A stretch of 64,000 bases of DNA from Lophius americanus (taxonomy: Eukaryota > Chordata > Actinopteri > Lophiiformes > Lophiidae), in contig JBBDHG010000057.1 in the NCBI GenBank assembly GCA_037951165.1, positions 12,426,001 through 12,490,000 of the forward strand, in the 5' to 3' direction. Every line of letters begins with the position of its first letter. Position 1 is the stretch's first letter. A program made the translations under genes and the position numbers. Positions 11,301 to 23,600 of the stretch are shown here, piece by piece. Below the pieces are notes generated by a model, which was given only the letters and a program-made list of their open reading frames with translations, searched no databases and had not been told where the DNA came from.

Positions 11301-11940
11301 TTTGCTTTCATACTTTTTTCTTTAATATTCATAATTTTCATTGTTATAGGTTTTTAATTTTAGGAAAAAAAGGCCCTCTCCAGCATAAACACTCAAACAC
11401 GTCTCTCTTTTCTTCTGCTTTGAGTGTTTTTTGGCCACTGCGGTTCTTCTACCTCACAGGCAGAGGCAAAAACCCCTAATATTTCTACAAAATACACGTG
11501 CTTTACTCTCAAGCAAATGTGCTTCTAGAGTAAAGAACCTGTGTAATTTTCAATCAATTATTTTGTAGGTAAATACTTCAAAAGCTTTACAATAAATTCA
11601 GAGGAAAATTAGTGTTTATATATAAAATTATGAATATTATTTAAAAAAATTTATTTGAAATATAATTCAAACAAAATGTATACAAGGGGTTTTCTAGCAT
11701 GCTGGTGTCTAATTTCTGTCTTTCATTCATAAATTCATTCATTTACAATCTCAGAGAACACCTTGATGATACAGAGGTTCATACATGACATTAGATAAAA
11801 ACACATCTAATGGCAAACAGCAATAAAAGACGACATGGCTAATCAGTTAGATACAATATTAAACATAATAATAATAATAAAATAGCAGTCCTTACATAAA
11901 TGGTTGGAATACTGCACAAAGTGACTGTTGCAAGTGGATA

Positions 11941-11976
11941 ATCTACATAGACAGAACTCTACATAGACAGAACTCT
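11941..11976 (+). repeat. Short direct repeat
   Basis: The 17-base unit ctacatagacagaactc occurs twice in immediate succession. Confidence 0.8.
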
Positions 11977-12420
11977 AACATAATTATAAATGAAATATAT
12001 AATATAATTGCATATTGGTAAGAAAATTGCAAAATAGGAAAAAAAAAGAGAGCTTTCACTCTTTAATTCATGCCATTTATAGAGGGTCTGCGTTCACGTT
12101 TGAAAATGTTCACAAGCTACCAGTGGTCTTTTTAGATCTATAATTCAGCTCATAAATTGTCAGTTTTATGAGGGTAGTTAGTCTGTACAGGTTTACACAA
12201 GTGGGATCCAAAGTACTCCCAGCACGGATGGAGGTGTGAGAGAGGTGGTGGGCTGCCGCTACCGTTTGGCAGCATGAGAAGTAAATTTTAGTTTTCCCTC
12301 TGTGGGATGCGTTATGGCTACAATCCAATCTTTGTCTTCTCCTGCTGCTCGAAAAAAGTGAGCACTGTGAGTTTTTAAATTATTAAACGTATTTATACCC
12401 AGTTTATGGCAGATCCTTTG

Positions 12421-12640
12421 TGTGAACGCAATAACTCAAAAACTATTTCATGGATCATTTTAAGATTTTATACCCATATGAACCTTTGTGCGAGGAAGAA
12501 CTGGGGTGGTGTTAGGAAGGATCGGTTGTATGTTTCTAATACTAGGGGGAGCTTCATCTACAAAAGTTTTCACCCATAATTTCTCAACCATTGGTCCGAA
12601 TGAGTGCATATTTGTTGCATGTGAATTAAACATGGCAGTC
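12421..12640 (+). repeat. Dispersed repeat 'aactatttcatgg' family, copy A
   Basis: It carries 'aaaaactatttcatggatca', then 'gaggaagaactgg' and 'tttctcaaccattggtccga'. The same phrases in the same order recur at 21886-22075 and partly at 22178-22285. Confidence 0.7.
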
Positions 12641-13083
12641 ACAAAGTTTTGGTTAGTTACCATAATCCCGCCCCCAGCCCCTGATGTAACTGGGGGGTTT
12701 TTCTAGAACGGCTACACTTTAATTACACTCTGGCAACAGTTTTTTCTGGCCCAGGGACAGATCTGCTGTGGAAAAGAAAAAGAAAAAGGCTCTAAAGTAA
12801 GACTTGGCTCTTAAACATCCCTGGAAGTGCCTCTGTACAAAAAGGATAGGCACAACTATCCCGCCTTGAACAGGCTGTGTTAAAGAGGCTAAAAAATGTT
12901 AAAACAGAAGATCTGGGTCGGAAGAGAAATCATCTTAAGCAATTCACATGCAAAAGCTACAGAGACTTTTTTTCGACCCCACTATTGTTTATTTATACTG
13001 AACAAAACAATGGTGCCATGCTTCTGACTTTGTGTGTGTTTCTTAGATGGCCTGCTGGTGAAGGCAAAGAGGCGTGGCATATA

Positions 13084-13470
13084 GCTAGTAGCTGATGGAG
13101 GAGGCCAGTCATAGTTCCTGCTACCATGCGACCTGTGGACTTGAGGTAATTAACACCTACAAATATCTCTGTGTTTACCTGAATGACAAGCCAAGGTTGG
13201 ATGATAACGTGGACCGGCTGTACCGTAAGGGAAAGAGCCAACCCTTCTTCCTGCGGAGGCTGAGGCCATTTAGAATGAGAGGACGGCTGCTGGTGACCTT
13301 TTTATCAGAATGTTATTCACTTCTATGCTGTGGTGTGCGGGAGCAGCTGCATAACATAAAAGGATACCAACAGGGGGAACCCGGTAATCAAGAAGTCCGG
13401 CTCTGTCCTGGAGTTCAAACTGGAGGCTGGTAGAGAGGAGAATTCTGTTTAAGATGATGGCCATCATGAG
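13084..13470 (+). mobile_element. LINE reverse-transcriptase fossil
   Basis: A 112-codon frame from 13095 contains INTYKYLCVYLNDK, DNVDRLYRKGKSQ and FFLRRLRPF. These match the C-terminal RT region of fish non-LTR elements (YKYLGVxLdnKL...LyKKGQSRLyFLRRL). It is truncated on both sides and its later reading frame is broken, so it is dead. The clade (Rex, L2 or other) is not settled. Confidence 0.75.
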
Positions 13471-13613
13471 GAATCTGGATTTATACTTATACCCAAATAT
13501 ATATATATATCAACACATTCTGGTGAATCTCCTGTACACAGATATACATTTTTCAATTTATTAACATTTAACTATTGACTTATATTTTGGCTCAGGTATT
13601 TACTTAGTATGCT

Positions 13614-13616
<3 letters not shown>

Positions 13617-13690
<74 letters not shown>
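13617..13690. repeat. (TA)n microsatellite
   Basis: Uninterrupted TA dinucleotides over about 70 bases. Confidence 0.97.
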
Positions 13691-13691
<1 letters not shown>

Positions 13692-14172
13692 TCTATCCTG
13701 CTGTAACACTAGAATATTCCTTTGTGGATAACGTCTTATCTCATCTTGTCTTAACTTAAACTTTCTAGGTCGACAGCATGAGGTGATGACATCACCTGTC
13801 ATGAACAAGGGAAGGCTAATGGTTGTCATGTCACTGTGGACAAAGAACTTCTCCGTGCTTTTCAGGTTACAGCATCTCTGATATAATGTCTCATGTTTAA
13901 ACCGAGCGAAAAAGAAAGGCAGTTCGACTAACTGTGGCTGATAAAAAGGAATGAATGAGACACATAACCCTTTGTCATACAGGTGTGAAGTGGTGAGCTG
14001 TGTTGCCTCGGGTCATTGCAGCCTTTTCTCTCCCTCCTGTCAATAGGATTCATGATGTGACATCAGTTTGTGAAGCAGAAGACAGTGGGGGAAAGCAGAC
14101 AGGCGTGTGCTGTGTTGAATGTGTTTTGAAAGTATTGACCAGAAGTTTTTTTTCTAAAAGCTGTCTGATACA

Positions 14173-14268
14173 TCTCTCTCTCTCTCTCTCTCTCTATTAG
14201 ACCCGCAACCCCAATCCACCCCAGCCATACATGCACACACGCACGCACAAACACACACACACACCAAA
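14173..14268. repeat. (CT)n and (CA)n microsatellites upstream of cyyr1
   Basis: A CT array (about 14173-14196) and a CA-rich array (about 14226-14268) lie within 430 bases of the cyyr1 ATG. Confidence 0.9.
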
Positions 14269-14502
14269 GGGTAATCTGAGCAAATGGGGACTGGCGGGGG
14301 AGGGGAGTGGAATGAAAAGCCCAGCAGGCAGACAGGCAGTCAGAGGAGAGGTGTGGAAACAGGAGCAAACAGTCTCAGACCTGGAGCAGGACCAGCCACA
14401 GCTTCACTCTTGAGGGGAAACGTGGAAAGAAGCTGAAGTCATAAAGAGCAGTATGTGGGACAGGAAGTAAGGGGGGGGCTCAGCAATCCTCATGGAAGAG
14501 CC

Positions 14503-14519
14503 GAAGACGTGACGTCTTC
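14503..14519. promoter_or_regulatory. cyyr1: CRE-like palindrome upstream of cyyr1
   Basis: gaagacgt-g-acgtcttc is a perfect 8-bp inverted repeat around one base and contains TGACGTC, a cAMP-response-element-like core. It lies about 75-90 bases before the ATG, in the promoter or 5' UTR. CREB/ATF binding is an inference. Confidence 0.4.
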
Positions 14520-14593
14520 AAGCACTGGAGAAAGTATTTCATTTTCAGTGATTAAGAAAATAAGAGCGTGGAAAGTGGGCAGACTTGGAGCAA

Positions 14594-14669
14594 ATGGTGA
14601 TGGCAGACCACTGGAGGAAGAGGACGCAGGCTGTGAGATGGAACTCGCTGCTACTGTGTTTATTCGCTG
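14594..14669 (+). CDS. cyyr1: cyyr1 exon 1: signal peptide
   Basis: Encodes MVMADHWRKRTQAVRWNSLL and LCLFAG: a basic N-region and a hydrophobic core. An in-frame stop at 14561-14563 limits the start to 14594 or 14600. Donor gtgagt follows 14669, phase 1. A (GA)n tract lies about 220 bases into the intron. Confidence 0.88.
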
Positions 14670-17600
14670 GTGAGTTTGTGTTCAGTCAGACTGAAAGCTT
14701 CCACTTTTCCTTCATCTGAAACTTCTCCGTGTTTAATTGATGTCTCCGCCAGAACAGGAGAAAGTGTTTGCAAACTGCGGAAAGTCGTGGGAACCCTTGT
14801 AAAGTTAGAGATGTGATGCAATTCAGCACAAATCATACATGCTGGAAACCTAATCTCCATTCTGCCTTAGAGTGCTGTAGATGGGAGCAGGAGAGAGAGA
14901 GAGAGAGAGAGCGAGTGTGCATTTTTGTGTGAGGGACAAAAGGAGTGGGGGGAAAAGTACATGCTGCCATTGTGTCCCATGGTGTGGAGAGACAGGAGCC
15001 AGGACCTCCCGGGACCACCCAGAGAGAGCAGCACTCGGAGTCAGCTTGTGGGGGCTCCTGTAGGGCATTTATGTGGAAATAGCACAGCCTTTCATGCACG
15101 TGGTATTGTCAAATTAAAAAGGTGGGTTGACTTTGAACTCCATCATTGAGAAAACATGCATCAACTCCTATTTTGGTTGCCCAAAAGCTTGCTTCCTGTA
15201 TTTAAGGTGTGCAATGAATTTATGTGACGAGATTTTTCTCGTTTTACATCGCTCCATTGTGTAAGCTCTTACTTTCTGTGTTCCTACCTGCATGTGAACC
15301 CATTCCTGGAAAGGCACCCATGCCTCCAGGCTCACATCTTTATATTGAAAAGTAAACAAAGGCACATGCACAGAGCTTCCTTCATTTGAAGGAAAGAATA
15401 TTTGAAGGATTTGGGCTGTGAGCGTCTGCAACCTTCTACATGACATTGAGGAGCACAATTAACCAGGCTTTAAGACAAGGCACTGGAGTCGTATCAGCAG
15501 GTTGGGACGAGTTCACACGCGAGACACAGCTGTGTGTTTGCAAGGATTTTGAATATGTAGGCTTGGGCCGAGCAGGAAGGAGTGGGAGTGGTGGGTGGGG
15601 GGGGGGTAGTCAATGAACCACATTAATCAGCCACACAAAAGCGTGCCCTGCAAAGGCCACGTCTGCTTCTAGCATGAATAAGCATGTGCTGGATCATGGA
15701 TTGCCGCAGGGGTGAATGTCGGCTCTTTGATCAGAGTAATTTTGACCCCCCTCTCCCAAAAGAAAATAAAAATACACACATCAGCCAGTTTGTGTCCTGG
15801 TTTTAATAACACCCGGTCATGACAGAATTCAGCTGCTGGATGTGGTTCACATTGTTTCCATCAGTTTTCACACTTCATCTCCGGGCACAGATTGAGAGTA
15901 ACCTCAGCGTCTGTTTAAATTCTGTAAACAAGCCTTGAGGTAATGATTTGGTCTTTGGTTCACACAACAATAGCGGTTTGGGGCCTACAAGTACACATTT
16001 TTGTAACACTAGGTGGGTTTACATGGGACACTTTTCTCCTTTCCGAATTGAACCTTTCCGAATTGCATTGCCAGTCGCCTGTTTACATGACTTGTGATCT
16101 TTTCCAACCCGTCGTTTACATGTGTCGACTCACCTAATCAGAAACACTTTCACACCTGCGCAGACGATCCACATTCCCTCTCATAAGGTGGCCATAATGC
16201 TTCGGTGAGCTCGATGCCGACCGCCAACAAGCAGCCACAAGAAGTATACGACAAAGATGGCGTGCGGGGATGTGACTTTTCGCCCATCTAACCGTCCAAT
16301 AATGTTAAAATATTTCAAAGTTGCAATGATTAAATCACTCTCCAATGCAGACCACCACTGTTTTGAAGTCGCCATATGTGAAATGCGTTGCAGCGCTGAA
16401 AAAAACTTAGTGGAGCATCACGTCTCGACGCTGGGCATGTGCAGATACCACTCAAACAGAAAGCTTTCCGATGCTGCGTTTACATGCAGCGACTGGCTAT
16501 CAGGAAGGCTTTCTGAAAAGGATCATTTAATACCGCCTTGACTAGGAACGAAGTGTAATTCAGAAATGTTCTTTCCATTCGGAAAGGGGTGTTCACCTTC
16601 AGCATTTTCTTTCCGATTACACGCCTTTTCCGAATCTAATCGGAATTAGGCTGTCCATGTAAACCCACCTACTGTTCCATTGCAACCACTAGTTGGATTA
16701 ACTTTGACCCCAATATTACCATTGGATTTGGGTTTAAGGACCAACTAGAATAAAAACACACAAACTGATTGATATATCATCTCATTCAGATGATTTTGAA
16801 GATGATTGTACATTATCAGCTTTTCTGATAATTTAAGTATACAATACGGTCTCACTAGCTAATTTGATGCTTCCTAACGTTAGCCATATAAACAATGCTG
16901 AAGTACCAAAGTCTTCCTCGTGCTCACCTTCTTGATTTAATTACCTCCAGTAGGAGTAAAACCCGAGTTATCACCAAGAAAGTGGGTTGAGGGGAGACCC
17001 TGATTTTGTTAACACTCAGATGAGGGAAACTCTGGGTGTTCCACTTCAGAAAGGGAGGTTAAGTGAAACTGAGTCAATTACCACGTTAACGTAGTCTGTG
17101 AAGCTAGCCTGCCTGCTGACAGGTTTTCTTCAACAAACTCCAGGTTTGACCCTGACTCCACCTCCTTATAAGACTGAAGCACAGCTGTCAGACATTATGT
17201 CTCCGTTTCTCATTTGTCTTAAGTCAGAAACATGGCCGTGAGGCGGGGGAGGACTTGTGCCACCCAGTATGGATGTAATCTCATTCCCCGATGATCCAAA
17301 TATAGTGTTTCTCCTCTTTTTTCCTCTGTTCCACCACGACGTATTCCACCGGCACACCTCCAACATGCCAGTATATTCACTGAAAGATATTTAACTGGCT
17401 TAAAATGTCAAATATCATTCAATTTTATCAGGAAGTTATCTGCCATCCATCAATTCAGTTTGAGTCGGTGGGGTTGGAGGGTCGCGGTAGCAGCGGACCA
17501 AACAAGATGTTACACATGTCCACTCTTTCCTGCAGCAGTAAGGGGGTGCAGGGGCGTTCGCAGGCCAGATGTAATATTGAATTACTTCAGTGAGTTCTGG

Positions 17601-20600
17601 GTCTAACCAGGATTAACGAGATACAGTAATTGTATTTTATCTTAAGCTGTTTTCTACTGTGCTTAAAATAAGATACAGTTCTAATATCTTCTCAATGGCT
17701 TTTTTTTTTTTTGGTTACAATTAATCAAAGTGTAGCAAAACTAGTAAATACATTTATTCGGGCTGAAATTGTCTCCCAAATGAGATTTCCCCCCTTCAAT
17801 GCTGAAACCGTGTCAATATTTTGTACTAAATGTAGGCTCGTAGTCATCATCACACGAGAGGATTACACTCCCTGCTCAAATTATGTGATATATGACGACC
17901 ACAGCGTTTCATGATGTTGCCATGGTGAATCACAGTATGGGAGCTTTCAAATGTCCTTGTGCACAAGTTAACTCAGATTTAACAAACCAACTCAGATCAG
18001 CAGTTTTGGAACCATCTCATCTCAGGGTTGGTAACAGAGAACTCAGGGTTAAACCCACTTTCTAGAATACATCCCTGATCACCTGATAGACGCGCACCTT
18101 CTGATAAAACACCTCATATATATGTTGCTTTTGGGAATGACATACTACTGTTCTGATTAGATGTGTTGAATCATGTTAACACAAGATCCTATTTGATAAC
18201 AGTTCATGGAAAGAGTCAACACAAATATACAATCGGATTGACGACCCGTGGGAGGGCCCATGGAAACCTGCACTTCAAACGTGGTTATTATGTTTTCCGC
18301 TTAATAGCCATGCAGGGACAGAAGAACAAAAACAATTACGGACTATTGGACCATGGCATTTTGATGCTCTGTTGTTTAGGGTCACTCTGAGTTAATAACA
18401 TGGGGATCCACTCAGACGCTGCACTGTGTGAGGTTTGTTCCCAAGCAAGTGTTGTTTTTCCATTTTTCTTTATGGTGGTGATTGAACCACCATAAACCAC
18501 CATTGATGAGTTCCTATCTAGGAGATGTATGTGAATTCCTGTCGGAGTGTGTTGACGGAGTTGAAGCTATATATAGACATGCTGATTCAGCAAAATATTG
18601 TAGTTTGACAGTAATGTCTGGTTGCTTATTTGGAAATGTGTGCCTCAAGGTTGGTTCATGAAATATTTCTTCATGAAATATAATCTTAATAATAATTATT
18701 TATTTTTTTGCTAAAGAAAGATTAAAAAAGTTTACCAGACTACAAGATCTGATTCAATAATTTGTTTAATGTGCTTTAATTGTAGGTGAACACTTGCAAC
18801 TTAACTATTGATTTATTTTGAGAAACACACTGCTTCTTTAAACCCCCATCGTGATAAGATTCTAACAGTATGTTTGTGTGTGTGTGTGTGTGTGTCAGGT
18901 GGAGCTCAAGCCCAATGTGATGGCTGTGTTGAGTATTGCTGCGATGGATCTCCACCTTTCTGCTGCTCCTACTACGCCTACGTGGGGGATGTGCTCTCGT
19001 AAGTAAACATGGATGCTTTTGACTCTGACATTTAAGACCACCAACAGATTTTTTTTGAACAGGCATACTGTAGGGTTACCACAGGTTAAACACTAATCAA
19101 TTAGACTAAAGAACGGCAATTATCCAGCGTTGAACGCGATGAACTGGCGGCTTGTCTAGGGTGTACCCTGCCTCTCGCCCGATGTCAGCTGGGATAGGCT
19201 CCAGCCCCCTGACACTGAACAGGATAAGCGGTTGATAATAAATGAATGAACATTCTATGTTTGCATGAATCAGATCTAGATTTTTTTTAATCATAAAGTA
19301 TAATCAACTGGACATATTACTAAAACGGTACATGACCACTTTAAACTTTTCCTCAAGTAGTTGTGGTAGTTCCATGATCTAAATAAAGCAAAGCCCACTC
19401 TAATCTCATATTATTGTTATATTTTATAAGTATTTACTAATTATTTACTCTATTATTTAATAGTGATATTATATTATTATTATATTGAGTTTTATGGATT
19501 ACTATTATTATTATCGTATATGGCCAATTACTAAGTGTATGGCCCAAGAGAATGTTCTGTGTAAATTCTGTTTCTGTAGTGGAAGTGCTATTAATTTGAA
19601 GGGTGGAGCTGAAGTTGAGTGAGCCCTTTTTTATGAAGGTGTTCTGACTTGCTGAAGATAGAGTGCAAGCTGCAGCCTGGTGCTCGTGCTGTACTGGCAA
19701 CATCTCTCTGTCTTTATCATTAAACGTCTTTCTTACATGTTATTTGTCATTTTATGTTATATGCGTTACGTACGGTGGCCGACCGGGACAAATGCACCAC
19801 AACCATCCATTTGACATCATGCATATGCTGCAAATTAAGAAAACATCTTCATCAATTTCACAACACAACCACGCTGCAAAAGCCACGACACAACGCATAA
19901 AGAAAAACAATCTAAAAAACCACAAGACAACACATTAAGAAAAAGGATCTGCAAAAGCCACAAGACAACGGAAGCGTTAACGAAGACAACACTTAAGACG
20001 AAGACGACACTTAAAAGTGATGCGTCACTGGATGCGCTTTTTTATTTCTTCATTTAGCGAATAAATCAGATATAATACACAACCATTTCATGATATTTGT
20101 ATTGGCTTCGCTTAACTTACGGGTGGTCTTTCTGACCATTTGTACACGTTGCCATGGAGACAACTGTAGTATAATACACCTTGTTTTCCGCATCTTTGGT
20201 TACTGTGCATGTTAGGGTCATTATTAAGGTTATCTGTTTTCACGATAATGTTTAACGTTTTATTCTTATGACCCGGAAGTGTCATGTAGTTTCTCCAAAT
20301 AACTAAATCACTTCAGTTCTCCAGACATGAACAAGTTGGGTTTTTTTTCACACGTTGTCGAGTGCCGTCATTCCCTAAGACTGGGTTGGGGCCCACATGT
20401 GGGCCGCACCAGAGTTTATTTGGGTAGCCAAATAAATCTGCTGAATTTCTGCAGTAGTCTTTAGATTCATAGAGGCAGTATGCTACACCCAAAAAGAGTG
20501 AACTCTGTGAGTTGATTAATTCAATAAATGTACTGATATACAATTTCATTCAAATATAAGTGTTTTTATGTTTTTAAGCCCACTTTAGTGGGTATAATTA

Positions 20601-23600
20601 AGACTGAACCTTGTTAAACCGACAAATGATGATTGATTTGACACAAGTTTGGTTTCGAATGAATCTTACAATCAAAACTGTACATTTAGTTTATCCTGGA
20701 TTAGTTCACGTAGAACAGAATAAACAGTTAAAAATTTTTTAAAATTTAGGTTTTTTCAGTTTAGTCAGCTGACTCAGAATCCAAGTTCACCAGCTGATGA
20801 TGTAATTACCCAATACATTCATGCTGGTTGCATGTAGATCCATTATTTTTCATCTTAATATTAATTCATCAAATTATTAAATTATATATGACACAACTCA
20901 GTTTGGTGAAGATTGTTGACATGATTAATTACGTTTTACAAGTTTTGTGTGTGTGAGTCCCATGAGAGCTGGTTGGTTTTGTACTGCTGTTTGAGATTTC
21001 TGCCACAGAGAGCAGAAAATAACAGTGTTTGTTTTGTCTAATTTATACAGGAAGCCTAGATTGTTTGTTTGACTGGGAAGGATCAAGGGTCTGTTAATTC
21101 CTCTTAAATTCAGTTTAGATGGGTTCCAAATGTGTACGGATTTACTGAAAGGAAATAAAATGAACAAGCTTGTTAATTCCCCCTTATTTCATGAATGTAA
21201 TCTCATTTATAAAGTATCGATCATGTATGTATGTATGGTATGGTAGATCTGGGTATGTTCAGTAAGGCATGTATAAAATGAAGCTAAGATTTGTGAAAAA
21301 TCTCTGCAAAATCTCTGCTTTACCTGTTTATGATAAGAAACTGATGCAGGAAGGGTCGGGAACATTTATTCATGTACAAATGCAACCTTCTCAGGATTGT
21401 AAGGAGTAATGTGATTTGTGTCATGATAGTTTGTCACTTTTTAAAAGTGGGACTTCAGTGGGAACTCATTTTGGAAACACTGATTTCACACAATCACATT
21501 TGTTTAAAGTCATGTATTAAAATTGTTCTTTATCGACCACCAACCATATGCATTCTGCAAGTAGTCTTCACACGCAGCTATGGTTTCGTTGTTGTTGCAG
21601 CGGAGCTGCAAATGAGAACATCACACCAGCTGCCTTTAAAATATCAGACAACCCATCAGAGGATCTGACCTTTGACCTTTTGTCGGCTTTGACTCGGTAC
21701 AGGTGCTTCACAACCGTCAGACGTCTGCCTGAAGATAAAGCTCTGCATGTTTGGGTTAAATGATCTTTGTAGTATGCCGGATGGACAAATTGTATATTTA
21801 TATCCCCTGAAAGCCGGGGATATTTTGGAATGGTCACTGCTGCCGCCGCCGTCTCTGCCAGAGCCTCGGATCCTCTGTGTTAATGCGTTAACACAAAAAC
21901 TATTTCATGGGTCGTTTTCAAATTTCATGCTCACACAGACTTTCGTGTGAAGAAGAACTTTTCCTTTTCGGAAAGGTTGGTCGTTTATTTCTAACGCTAG
22001 GAGTAGCTTTATCTTCAAAAGCTTCCCGCCGAAATTTCTCAACCGTCTAAACGAGTCCAAATTTGGAGAACATGATTGAAAGGAAGAGATCTATCTTGTA
22101 AATATAATATTTTATTCTAGTAGTTCATATTTTACTCACTAGGAAATTTCTTTCAGGATTGGCACCGTTTTCTGGACATAACGCAAAAACTATTTCATGC
22201 ATCATTTTCAAATTTTATATCATCATAGACCTCAGTGTGTGGAAGAACTGGATTGATGTTGGAAGAGATCAATTGTATACTTATGAAGATTTATCTCAAA
22301 AAACAATATGAATATGAATGAATTAATGGTCTAATTTTTTCAAGGTTTGGTGCATATGAATCAATACGAGGATATCTATTTTATTTACATCAAATTTGAA
22401 AAAATCCTGTGGAATAAACCCCACATTTAATTTGAGGAGCTCAATCAGGGAGATTGCTTGTAAAACTAAGGGGGCGGGGGACTTTTCGTGGTTATTATCT
22501 TGCGGATACGACAGCATAAGTCTAATTATATTAATATTCTGACTGCAAAATAAGTCCAAAATTGAGTCTCTTGTAACGAACCAGGGTTTTTCTTGACACG
22601 CTGACGAACATCGATTATGAGGACATAACAAACATGTTACTGGTGAGTGTTTTTCTAGACTTTGCATTCAAGCTCAGACTCCTCCACAGTTAGCAATCTC
22701 TCTGTCATATCACTGACTTACATCAGACGCTGCAGCCCGTCTCCATGGCAACCCACTGTCTTCAGCAAGTCTGTTTTAGACACCTGCCTCCTGTCACACT
22801 AGACTGAATGGCTCATGTCTGTGTGTCTGTGTGTGTGTTCCAGGGGTACTGCCATCTCTGGAATTGTTTTCGGCGTGGTGTTCCTGATGGGGGCAATGGC
22901 GGCCTTGTTCCTGTGCCTGTGTATGTGCATGAAAAATGGACGGGGCACGCGTGTTGGCGTGTTCAGCACCTCATACATCAACACTGTGACACAAGGCTAC
23001 CCAGGTGGGTCTACAGGGGTCTCTCTCACACGTGCACTCACACACACACACACCGATAGATAAGCCAAAGAGATTTTTTTTATAACAAAATCCAATGTAT
23101 TAGTTATCTACTAAGCGTTTTGAAATAATTTATATTTACTTCACTATTTGTTAAAAAACTTCCCATATAGAAAGGATACTCAGATTCTAAAAAGAAATCA
23201 TAGAAACAATATTTGCTTATTGCCCGTCTACATGCGTGATTTATGAATGTCAATAAAGCATTAATTACAGCCTATAAATCAGTGTAATAAATCTGAGGCA
23301 GGCATAGGCATATTGATCACACAGAAACACCCGAAGATTCATCAGCCTAGAAACCTACCGGCTTCTTCTACTCATCAGTTGCATACACTTGTTTGGTTTG
23401 GACACTTCTTAGAGGCGGTGGAGCCTTCTCTTTGAAAACTGAAGAAACCAGACCACTTTAGAGGTTGTTGGAGTGTTTGTAGGCGCTTTCATCGATACCC
23501 GCCATCCCAAAGTCGAGGCCACGCTCCGGGGGGAGACGGTACATGAACTAAAAAATATATGTATGAACATAAGAAAAGAATAACTTGATATGATGCATAA

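Larger units (their letters stand above)
8186..14590. other. Intergenic region between adamts1 and cyyr1
   Basis: About 6.4 kb without a supported gene. It holds decayed dispersed repeats (8254-8420, 11133-11300, 12421-12640), a 9-bp tandem repeat (9737-9781), a LINE reverse-transcriptase fossil (13084-13470), a long TA array (13617-13690) and CT/CA microsatellites just before cyyr1. The stretch 9.8-11.1 kb shows nothing I recognise. Confidence 0.6.
14670..18898 (+). other. cyyr1: cyyr1 intron 1
   Basis: 4.2 kb. It contains a (GA)n tract at 14890-14911, a G-rich run near 15594-15607, an inverted-repeat DNA element (16011-16670) and a PIF/Harbinger-like element (16977-18063). It ends in a (TG)n tract directly at the acceptor. 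No other gene seen. Confidence 0.8.
18999..22843 (+). other. cyyr1: cyyr1 intron 2
   Basis: 3.8 kb with a LINE tail (19143-19250), a 37-bp degenerate tandem repeat (19875-19985), a 16-bp perfect palindrome ggcccacatgtgggcc (20390-20405) and two 'aactatttcatg' repeats. No other gene seen. Confidence 0.75.

Noticed and set aside
18899..23004. Assignment of the Cys-rich membrane protein to the Shisa family
   Set aside because: The ectodomain cysteines, the GTAI.GIVFG membrane core, exon phases, total length and position match CYYR1 more closely.
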